A model generated the notes under the pieces. It saw nothing but the letters and a program-made list of their open reading frames with translations, ran no database searches and was not told where the DNA came from. From contig NC_064650.1 of the NCBI RefSeq assembly GCF_001723175.1, positions 3,782,001 through 3,846,000 of the forward strand: a stretch of 64,000 bases of DNA, in the 5' to 3' direction. Positions 1 through 9,339 of this stretch are shown piece by piece. This stretch comes from Penicillium oxalicum. Lineage: Eukaryota; Ascomycota; Eurotiomycetes; Eurotiales; Aspergillaceae. The position numbers and the translations under genes were made by a program. Within the stretch, counting starts at the first letter, position 1; every line of letters begins with the position of its first letter.

Positions 1-85
1 ACCCCCGCATCACCAGCGTCCAAAGAGCTCGCTCGCTCTAGTCTTTGGGGTTCATATACTGAATGATCGTTTCGCCTCGAAATAG

Positions 86-936
86 ACAAGGAAGCCGGTC
101 AGGCTTTTGAAAAAGCCGCCGCTATTCAGACCCAGAATCTCAACGAACCCGACGACGCAGCCAACACTCTTCAGGAAGCTTTCAAGGTGTATCGCAAGTC
201 CGACCCGGAAGATGCTGCCCGTGTCTTGACGAGCGCGATCAACCACTACGTTCTGCGCGGAAACTTGCGCCGTGCTGCGACCCAGCAGCAATATCTTGCG
301 GAGCTGTACGAGGCGGAGCTCGGCGACGTGAAGAAGGCTTTGGAGGCATATGAGAAGGCAGCGGAGTGGTTCGAAGGTGACAATGCCGAGGCGTAAGTGA
401 TTGACTTTCCCATGAGGCGCGGCCGTTGGACTCATCACTCTAATCGATGATCGGGAACTTAGGCTCGCCAATAAACACTTCTTGAAGGTGGCCGATCTGG
501 CTGCTCTGGAAGGTGACTACTACAAGTCCATCACAAACTATGAGCGCATTGCCCGCCAATCCATCGCAAACAACCTCATGAAGTGGTCGGTGAAGGACTA
601 TCTCTTGAAGGCTGGAATCTGTCACTTGGCTACGAAGGTAAGTCTTGAATGTACCATCCCGGGAGATAAAAAGTTATTCATGCGTTTCCACCACAGGATA
701 TGGTCGAGACTAACCGAGCTCTCGAAACGTACCGCGAGATCGACCCATCTTTCGCTTCGACTCGCGAGCACCAGCTTCTTGTTGACCTGCTGCAAGCTGT
801 CGAGGGGGGAGACCAGGAAGCTTTTGCCGATAAATTGTTCCAGTTTGACCAGCTCAGCAAACTTGACAAGTGGAAGACGACCCTCTTGCTCCGGGTCAAG
901 AACAACATTGAGGAGGCGGAAGAGGATTTCTCGTAG
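86..936 (+). CDS. sec17: Alpha-SNAP vesicle-fusion protein Sec17 (5' end outside window)
   Basis: Alpha-SNAP binds SNARE complexes and recruits the AAA ATPase Sec18/NSF, so that SNAREs are disassembled after membrane fusion. Visible exons are 86-392, 463-637 and 697-936. Introns 393-462 and 638-696 have GTAAGT donors, and position 85 is the AG of an upstream intron. The protein starts inside a codon (phase 2 nt) with KEAGQAFEKAA and continues through TPR-like helical repeats such as DPEDAARVLTSAINHY and YLAELYEAELGD. It ends with the family-typical acidic tail EEAEEDFS. About 240 C-terminal residues of a roughly 290-residue protein are present; the N-terminus lies off the left edge. The identification rests on the near-continuous match to fungal Sec17 repeats as I know them. 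Confidence 0.93.
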
Positions 937-1371
937 ACACTTTTCGATCTTATATTCTTCCTTTGATTCCCCCCGTCTACATCTCTTAAGAACACCCGTT
1001 CCCTTTTCTGCACGACCGTGTTGTGGCTGGTTATATATTTGGGTGTCTAATTTCAATGATCATTTGCTCGAGCTGGTAGCTTTCATAGGCAAGACGGCTT
1101 GCTGTCTACGAGTGTCGCATCCATTCAACGAGAAAAAAAATTGAGGTTCATAACATTAACGACTCTCCGAATGCTCGATCAACGCAGAGGATCGTTGAAT
1201 GAAATCGTAAATTCATTATGAAGTGTTCCAAGTCTATGTACTTTTGAGATGCATTACAACGCCAATCCGCACAGATCTGTGATCCGGTCAGTGATACCAC
1301 GCCTAAAGTCCCAGGCATACTGCAACCCCCATCTGTTTGGGAGCAAAGAAAAAACAGGACCGCACGGAACT
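937..1371. other. Convergent 3' intergenic region sec17 / tsr1
   Basis: About 435 bp between two stop codons facing each other. It should hold both 3' UTRs and terminators. No coding signal was seen. Confidence 0.6.
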
Positions 1372-3857
1372 CTAAACCAGTTCTTCCAAAGCTCTTGCCT
1401 TGCGGGGGAAGACTCGCTTGTAGAGACTGATGCCAATCGAATCCTGCGGGTTGATCTTCGCGTCGAAGGTAGCCTTGAAGTAACCATGAGTACCAAGGCT
1501 CTCCTTGATATATCCACTGCGGCCACGGCGGGTCCAAAGCTGCAGAGCCTTGAACCATTGCACGTCCTCCGAGTTGAAGAACATATACCGGACGGTGACG
1601 ACCTTCTTGTGGATCTTGTAAGGGTGACCTGTGAGGATTGCCCGCTTCGCGATGACGCGATTGGGGTCCGGCGCAATGACAGTGCCGGTACCGATCAGCT
1701 CCAAGCGATCCATCGAAAGCGCGCCTGGCTCGTTGTCCGCAGACTCGAGGACCTCGGGATCTTCTTCCCCTTGCTTGTTCTTGAAAACAAGCACCGGGAC
1801 AGCACCCCAGGTCATAGGACCAATCCAGGTGGCGACAGCACTGCGGCCAGGATGAAGGTAGCGGTCGAATTTGTGCACGTTGTTGGGAGTGTTGTCGCCG
1901 GCGGAGAAGACGGGATTGACCACCATACGACGAGGGCCAACTTGCACGATGAGCTGCTCCTTGGACTTCAGCGGCTTTTCAATGTTGGAGTTGAGGGTCA
2001 TGTTGATATTAACAACGGTATGTTTGTGTTCATGGCGAAGAAGGGAGAAGAGGGAGAGAGGCTGGGCCTTGTGTCGAAGAGAAGTTGGGACAGCGCGGAG
2101 GTGCACGTCAACCCGAATTCCGGGATTGACACCACCAACAAGCGCTTCACGGATGATTCGATTCTTAGTGCCCTTGTAGTCGCCAAATTGCAAAAGACGG
2201 CGCCAATCCTCGGGTTCGAATGGGCGATCTTCGGAAGTCTCCCAGGGGCTAAGCTTCATGTTCTTCAGGCCTCGGAATCGGGCGAGACGCTCTCTAGCAA
2301 GCACGTTCGGGTGTAGCTCGATCTCGTCGGGGAATTCCAGATCCTCTTCGGCTTCGGTGCGGCGGCTCTTGCGGTACTCTGCCAGCTCCTGAGCCTCATC
2401 CTCAGGAGACGGATCCAAGAACATCTCCGACTGAGGATATTCCGAGGGGCCACCCTCTGTCATGGCATCTTCCTTGTCTGCGAAGAAACCATCCTCCGGC
2501 GCACCGGTGACTTCCATTTCCATTTCCTCGTCATCGTCCTCATCCACGATATCAGATCCAGAGTCGGAAACGTCTTCGAGGTACCATGCCGACTGGTACT
2601 CTGAAGTACCCTTAGGTAGTCGCTTAGGCTTGGGGGGAATATGCGCGTCGTCGTCGGAGAAATAGTGGTGATCGTCCAGCAAGACACCCTTCTTCTCAGT
2701 CTCGGCCATGGAAACCATATCATCATCCATCATCTCGATCTCCTCCGGAGCCACGACGGCCATGTCATCCTGATCAGCCGTGGGTGTCTCCAGAATCTGG
2801 ACACCATCAGCGCCGTCAACATTCATAGTATCTTCACGCTTATTCTTTGTCAACGGCAGAGGAGCCGCGGTGATGGAGTCAATTTGGAAATCGCCCCAGC
2901 CAGGGATATGTGCAATCCGATCGGCCTTTAAGCCCTTGCCCCGAACAACACCTGTAACGATCACATCGTCGACAACCTCTGCACTGGCGTCTGGCCACTG
3001 CACATTCTCAATGTACATCCAGCTGCGCTCGTCACGCCAGCGGATACCCCTAGGGGTGGCAGTGCACAGGGATCGAATGGCATTTGAGCACTCCTGTCGA
3101 GAATCCAGGGACATCACCTTCTCCACAGTGGGGAAGAAATGATTGATGTAGGACTTGAGAGAGGATGCAACCTGCGGACGTCTCTTGGCTGGGTTGATTT
3201 GGTCCAAGCCCTGAACCACAGTCACCACGTTGGAGATACCCTGGCTCTCAATGGAACGCAGCAGTAGCTCGCCTTCTTCTTCGACCTCAACCTCTGCAGA
3301 CATAACCAGTACCACAAAATCGGCCATGCGGCACACATCCATAGCATTCACAGGATCGTATTTCGATGTCAGGTATTGAAGGCTCTGACGGAATCGATCG
3401 ACACGCACGCGGAGAGGACCCTCGGCCGGGACCTCCTCGTTGATGTCGACACTCTCGTTCAGCGCGCGAATGGCGGCGCTGGTGTCAACATCGACCGAAA
3501 GCGGGATAATAGCGACATGGCGAGGAGCGCCATTCTGACCAGTGAAAATGCTTGTCGCCTGTGCCTTCTCTTGGTGCTTCAATTGCTGCTTCTGTCGGGC
3601 CTGGTTGCGACGGTCGAGTTTCGACTTGAGTTGTTGGTGGGGGGTTTTGCGACTGCCCCGCTCATTCTCAACTTTCCCTTTTATGGTGTCAGTAGATGAA
3701 TAGAAAAAAAAATCCACGCCTTCCATTTCCATTTTGCAGGTAGATTCATACCCTTCGCCTTCTCTTTCAAAGCGCTCTTTGAGGCATGCTTGGTCTTGAA
3801 AGGCTTGTGGGAAACCTTGGTGGTGGACCGATGGTGGTGGACTTGGGTGGGCGCCAT
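1372..3857 (-). CDS. tsr1: Pre-40S ribosome assembly factor Tsr1
   Basis: Tsr1 is a nuclear/cytoplasmic GTPase-like factor that acts in late 40S subunit maturation and blocks premature initiation-factor binding. Exon 1 is 3857-3752 and exon 2 is 3677-1372, with a 74-nt intron; the product is about 803 aa. The ATG at 3857 opens a basic N-terminus (MAPTQVHHHRSTTKVSHKPF) typical of the family. A Bms1/Tsr1-type domain follows, then a long acidic middle (around residues 340-430), and a C-terminal ribosome-biogenesis domain containing LFSLLRHEHKHTVVNINM and QVGPRRMVVNPVFS. The end ESLGTHGYFKATFDAKIN also fits Tsr1 rather than the larger Bms1. It is divergent to utp7, another 18S rRNA-pathway gene, across a 344-bp promoter. 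Confidence 0.93.
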
Positions 3858-4201
3858 ATTGGCACTGGACCCTTTGAATCGAAAAGGCAGGGAGTCCAGG
3901 TTGACGTGCGCTATCTCACAGAATCACAGCTGTTCGTTGATTCGTTTCCTCAAAATCCCAGGTCTGTCTTTTAAACCCACCGACTCGGACGGTGGAATCT
4001 CGATCGATCGGCTTGGGCAGGAAAATTAAAAATTGGCGATAAGAAAACAAAATTCGGCAGTGGAGAGGATAAGCGAGCGGTGAGACCAAATCTTGGCGCA
4101 TTTTTTTTCTGCTGAGCTTTTGCTCCGCGTTGGCGACATCTTTTTTTCCGAATCAGGTCGATAAGCTTTTTGAAGCAAAAAAGGAAAGAAATCCGCGAAC
4201 A
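3858..4201. promoter_or_regulatory. Shared divergent promoter tsr1 / utp7
   Basis: A 344-bp spacer between two start codons of small-subunit ribosome biogenesis genes. It contains A/T-rich GAAAATTAAAAATTGG around 4020 directly followed by GCGATAAG (4035-4042). These loosely resemble the RRPE and PAC elements known from yeast ribosome-biogenesis promoters. The resemblance is imperfect, so the site assignment is tentative; the bidirectional promoter itself follows from the layout. Confidence 0.5.
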
Positions 4202-5880
4202 ATGGCGGACTCGGCCCCCAAGAAAGCTCTCGTCACGGCAGAGGATCGTGCTGAAAAGCAGAGACTTATCGAGGCAGAGAAGACATACGGGCGTGGCAAG
4301 CCAAACTCGGTCAAATCCGCTCGCAACAAGAAGATCCGCGGCGCCATCAAAGAGCAAGAAAACAGACACAAAGACGCCGTATTGAAGGCGAAAGATGCCG
4401 AGATCCTTCTCGAGCATGATGCGGGATTTCTAGAAGCAGAAGGAGAACTGGAGAGAACATACAAAGTCCGACAAGATGAGATCAAGGACAGCGTTGGGCT
4501 CGAGACCGCAAAGAAAGGCTTTGAGTTGAGGTTGACCGATGCCGGACCGTATCGCGCAGATTATACTCGCAATGGACGCAGTCTTCTGCTGGCGGGACGA
4601 AAGGGTCATGTTGCGACAATGGACTGGCGTGACGGTAAGCTCGGCTGCGAGCTTCAGCTGGGTGAAACTGTCCGAGATGCGCGCTGGCTGCACAACAATC
4701 AATTCTTCGCCGTCGCGCAGAAGAAATACGTCTACATTTACGACCAGAACGGTGTGGAATTGCACTGTTTGAAGAAGCACCTGGAGCCACTGTTCCTCGA
4801 ATTTCTGCCCTACCACTTCTTGCTGACCAGTGCTGTAAGTTCATCTAGACCCGGCGCACTCCCAACAAGGCGATTGTGTCTCAAATTGACTTTTCTTCTC
4901 CTTTCTCAATCTAGACCATGGCCGGCTTCATCAAATACACGGATACGTCAACCGGACAATTAGTCAACGAGCTACCAACAAAGCTCGGCCGCCCGACCGC
5001 TCTCGCTCAGAACCCTTATAATGCTATCATCCACTGCGGACATCAAAATGGTGCAGTGACACTGTGGTCACCCAACTCCCAGACCCCGCTCGTCAAGGCG
5101 CTGGTTCATCGTGGACCTGTGAGATCGATCGCCATGGACCGCCAGGGTCGCTACATGGTATCTACCGGGCAGGACCAGAAAATGAATATCTGGGACATTC
5201 GCATGTTCAAAGAGGTGCACTCATACTCCTGCTACCAACCCGGTGCTTCGGTCTCTATCAGTGACCGGAACCTGGTCGCCGTCGGCTGGGGCACTCAGGT
5301 GAGCGTGTGGAAGGGGCTCTTTGAGGCCGCACAGGCCGATACGGCCAAGGTGCGAAGCCCCTACATGGCGTGGGGTGGCGATGGACAGCGTATTGAGAAC
5401 CTCCGATGGTGCCCCTTCGAGGATGTCCTCGGTGTGGGCCACGATCAGGGCTTTGCTAGTCTTATCGTTCCGGGCGCTGGTGAACCCAACTTCGATTCGC
5501 TCGAGGCCAACCCGTACGAGAATGTCCGACAGCGGCAGGAGGCCGAGGTGCACAGCTTGCTCCACAAGTTGAAGCCGGACATGATTTCACTGGATCCCAA
5601 CATCATCGGAAAGCTGGACGCGATCAACGACCAGAAAGTTCGGGAAGCTCGCGATCTGGACAAGAAGCCCGAAGATCCGCTCGAGAAACTCAAAAATCGT
5701 GGTCGTGGCCGCAACAGTGCCCTGCGAAACTATCTTCGGAAGAAGGGTCGCACCAACGTGATCGACGAGAAGAGACTCAAGGCCGAAGCGCTGCACAAGG
5801 AACGAATGGCTCGGAACAAGGACCGTATTCGCCAAGAGCGGCAAGATTTGGGTCCTGCGTTGGCTCGCTTTGCCAAGTAA
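4202..5880 (+). CDS. utp7: SSU processome WD40 protein Utp7 (BING4/WDR46 family)
   Basis: Utp7 is a nucleolar component of the small-subunit processome needed for 18S rRNA processing. Exons are 4202-4834 and 4915-5880, separated by an 80-nt intron (GTAAGT...CTAG, phase 0); the product is 532 aa. A charged helical N-terminus (about residues 1-110) carries the conserved YGRGKPNSVKSARNKKIRG segment. A WD40 propeller follows (about 115-390; for example STGQDQKMNIWDIR and HCGHQNGAVTLWSPN). A basic BING4 C-terminal region ends with RGRGRNSALRNYLRKKGRTN. Length and domain order are normal for the family. ATG 4202 (context ACAATGGCG) is the first in-frame start before the conserved N-terminal block. 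Confidence 0.93.
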
Positions 5881-6255
5881 AGGTACCCCCCCCCATCTTG
5901 TATATACTTGTGCTTCACCTGCTTCGCTTCTTGTTTGAGCAACCAGATACCCAGCCGTGGCCCCCGCAAGATTTTCGAGATCTCGAGATCCCAGCGATCC
6001 CCCTCTATGGCTGCTGCATTTCAGGCGTTGGAAAGGATGGTGGGAATTCTGTCTCTCTCTCATTTTTTTTCTTTTGCATGTCATTGGTGTGTATAGGGCA
6101 GAATTGACTTCTTGGAAGGGAATAAAAGTTTAAGAACCTTGCCGTGTTGGGTCCTGTATCGTTAGCCTCACGTCTCTGCACTCCCGTGTCCATTCCACCT
6201 TCATCTGGGATGGAAAATTGAACATTGGATTTGTCTGAATGGAAACGAATTGAAT
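5881..6255. other. Convergent 3' intergenic region utp7 / ureG
   Basis: About 375 bp, T-rich and C/T-rich, holding the 3' UTRs of two convergent genes. A perfect short palindrome TCTCGAGA occurs near 5979. No gene was seen. Confidence 0.5.
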
Positions 6256-7378
6256 TTACTCCTCCACACTGCCTGACCCCCTGGGCGCACCTTCCTTCCA
6301 CCGCTTCAGACTCTCCTCATAGGCACCACTGCCTTTCCACGCACTCAGGATCAGGTTGACAATGTGATCCATTCCCTTTCCATGCTTCACCACCGCAAAC
6401 ACGGTGGGACCACCTTCCCGCATCTTCGCCGCATCTCGTTCCATGACCTTGAGATCGGCGCCGACTGCCTCTGCCAGGTCAATCTTGTTGACCACCAACA
6501 GGTCCGAGCCTGTGATGCCTGGCCCACCTTTGCGTGGCACCTTATCACCGCCCGCGACATCAATCACGTAGATGATAAAATCGGCCAATTCACGGGAGTA
6601 GTTGGCAGCCAAATTATCACCCCCGGATTCAATGAGAAGGAGGTCGGTCTTGAATTGACGTTGCAGGTTCTGGAGGGCCAGCAGATTTGCGCTGATATCC
6701 TCGCGAACAGCGGCGTGAGGACATCCGCCCGTTTCAATGGCACGGATTCGCGAAGGAGCAAGCGCTTGTGGCGTGTCAAGAATTCGGCGTCCTCTCTGTA
6801 TCAAGATCCACGAAGATCATAGATTAGCCCTCTCCGTCCTATCCCCGGGATTTCTACTATCGGAGCTCTATGGCCACGCCGCTCGTAATTTGACATGCGT
6901 TGAATCCGAGGCTTGGACTTCAGGACGTTCGTTGCGGGGGAAAGTCATGCTTACCGAGTGAAGATATCATTTGTCACGGCGGCGATATTATATTCATCAC
7001 GCAGAGCATGGCACAGGGCCAGCATCAGGGCTGTCTTTCCAGATCCGACGGGTCTAGTAGATAGGTGGGTGGTGCGTCAGTCCTCATGGCCATCTCGATC
7101 CGTGTGGTATACTTCCTGCCGATAGCGGGGCATACTATGCTCCGCTTCACGGTCTTTTTGGGGGGTAGTACCAAGGGCTGTTCGAGAGATCAAGAGACTT
7201 ACCCGCCAATGCCGACTGTAAAAGCCCGATCCTTCCAGTCGCGACCCTCGATCAGCGGCATTTCTCGGTTGACGTATGATCCTGGGCCGTCCAAAATCTC
7301 GTGCGAGTGGCCATGGCCGTTGAACGGATCATCGTGAGAGTGGCCGATGCCACCGTCGTGTGAGTGGGAGTGAGCCAT
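6256..7378 (-). CDS. ureG: Urease accessory GTPase UreG, with an apparent 1-bp frameshift
   Basis: UreG is a SIMIBI-class GTPase that, with UreD/UreF, delivers nickel to apo-urease. Exons are 7378-7203, 7053-6955 and about 6795-6256. The N-terminus is His-rich ([17 protein letters not shown]), as in eukaryotic UreG. The P-loop GPVGSGKT sits at the exon 1/2 join. [33 protein letters not shown] and the NKID specificity motif are all present. Exon 3 has a problem. The acceptor at 6796/6795 gives the conserved [11 protein letters not shown], but the next conserved block [14 protein letters not shown] is in another frame, one base short near 6765. Using an AG two bases further in (exon from 6793) keeps one open frame but replaces [11 protein letters not shown] with unrelated residues. 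This may be a sequencing error, a real mutation, or a modified protein. Family assignment is certain; integrity is not. Confidence 0.85.
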
Positions 7379-8169
7379 TTCTATACTCTGCTAGTTTGGA
7401 AGGATCGAGTGGTCTTTCTTCTTCTTTTCTTCTCAACGAGAATTGAAAGGAAGAGACGAGGAGTATCTGCAAACGTTGCAATTCAGAGCAAGCTGGCGGG
7501 CAAAAAAGAGGGAGGGGGGACATCGTCCGGATAAAGACAAAAAAGGCGCGGGCTGCAGCTGGTGGAGAACGTGCGATAAGGAAGCTGCCGAGAGCTCGAG
7601 TCAACTGTCATGATTGAGGAAAAGACTCCACCTTTCGGACAAGGTTCGTGCTGCATCTTGGAACTGCTGGAGCCCAGTCGGCGAGCTCCGTTGGCTCTCG
7701 AGCCGACCGAATGAATGTAAATGTGGATGCGAAGGCTGCGTGGATGGCGCAACCCAAAGATGGATTCGAGGATCGGATCAATCGTCATGGAGAAACTATA
7801 CTGTGAACTTACTGTTTCTGATATTACCACAGCTACTCTAAAGCGCTTCAAGGTACGACACTCTTACTGTGTATCCTTCATGCCATCCTGATAATCAAGA
7901 TCCTTGTTGAGACTGGACACAAACATAGATATGTCGTATGACGAAAAGGATGATCTTTTAGATAGAGGTTGGAACGTACGCCAATTGACACGCGGCGAGA
8001 GGATAATCTTGTGTCAAGGACATCAGAGGCACTTTGGGTGAAATTCTCGATGAACTCAAAAGAGAAGAGAAAAACGAGGAAAGGTGGAGCCTCAATAGAA
8101 GCAGAATGCATCGACCGCTTCCCAAGGAGGCATCGTTGATCTACCCAATTCAAGCCTTCTCAATCGTCC
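7379..8169. other. ureG promoter and intergenic DNA
   Basis: About 790 bp upstream of ureG. Short ORFs here show no recognisable family. It presumably includes the ureG promoter and 5' leader. Confidence 0.4.
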
Positions 8170-8171
8170 AC

Positions 8172-8400
8172 CATGCCTCAGTCCGCCGATTTGGAACACT
8201 CTCGCTGAGCCGAGACCCGGACCTGTGGCTCTGGCCGAGAGCTTAAGGAGCCAAGGATACAGTCATCGCTGAGATTGCCCGCGAGCTCGGCGTGTCTCGA
8301 ACCTGGAGATCCCGAGGCGATTTTGGAATCTCTGAATTTTGCCGTACCGGCCGAAGAGGGACATGCACACTTTAGAGAGGTGATATCAGGTACGCACTAC
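8172..8400 (+). pseudogene. Possible decayed cyanase-like gene fragment
   Basis: Short coding-like pieces lie in different frames. A start in good context gives MPQSADLEHS (8172) and then a stop. AKDTVIAEIARELG (about 8252-8293) resembles the N-terminal helix-turn-helix region of cyanate hydratase. Immediately after, in another frame, LEPGDPEAILESLN...EEGHAHF (about 8298-8370) resembles the end of that domain. The roughly 16 residues that would normally lie between the two pieces are missing, and no catalytic-domain sequence follows. The match is from memory of the family pattern and is weak; the fragment could instead be chance. It lies beside ureG, which is also a nitrogen-release function. 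Confidence 0.25.
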
Positions 8401-9339
8401 AGCCTGGATGATATGGACTCTCCTAATTTGTGTTCCTATGCGGACCAAAAAAGGTGAAATGGCGGTATATGTGGATTTGCGAACTCAGCAACAGAGAAGT
8501 ACTGAAAAATCAAAAGGCAGCAGTAAGCCTCCCAATGTCGTCGGAGTCAAAAAAAAACAGGGGGTGCAATCGCTCCGGATCCGCACGCGAGCGCAGTTTC
8601 CAAGAACGCAAAGACCGACGCCAGTGCAATCGTCAAATCGGATATCAAGACCTCAACCGAACGATCCCAAGAAAGAAAAGCAACAAGTGAATTGGTGTTC
8701 ACAAGAACCATGAAGCAACAAGACTCGCAGAAAGTAGAGTACGGCGCTGGCAAGTGATCAAGAACCCTATATTTCATCAAGAGGCCCTATACGTGGCTGG
8801 CAGTGCTGTTCGGGGTGTAACAGGCAACGATGGGGGAAAACAGCAGTCACAAAAAGCAAAGGGTAGACGAGTCCAAAAAAAGCATGTGAAACGACGCGAT
8901 ATGTCCGAGCAGCCCCACAAGCAGAGGGCGAAGAAGAGGGAACAGGCAAAACGCTGAAATAAACATAGAGTACATTAGGATCGGGGAAAATAACAAGCAA
9001 TGAAAGGACACACGCAGAGCTCCGTGTCCATTGCAAGACCTAACCCTGATTTGGCCTCGAGGGTATGAGGACAGACACCCAGCGAGCATCCGATTTGCGC
9101 GCTGTCTGGGTGATCATATTATAGCGGCTCGAGAGCCACGATGAACAAGGCCTGTGGAAAGAGATCCAAAGTATGCCCAGCCAAATCACAAACAGATTCT
9201 CAACGGATGGAAAATGCTCCGTAAATCCCGGGAATTCAAAGATGCGCCTGGTCTCCAACATATTCAAAGCACGCGTAAGAAGGAAAATAGAGAGCAAAGA
9301 GGAACAACGGGCGTGACACAGGTAGCTGGGAGGCTGGGA
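8401..9339. other. Intergenic DNA downstream of ptaB
   Basis: About 940 bp. The right part probably holds the ptaB 3' UTR. A purine-rich ORF at 8754-8957 (+) has no family resemblance and was not called. Confidence 0.4.

Noticed and set aside
1249..2316. 355-codon + strand ORF
   Set aside because: Lies wholly opposite conserved tsr1 coding sequence; a frame shadow.
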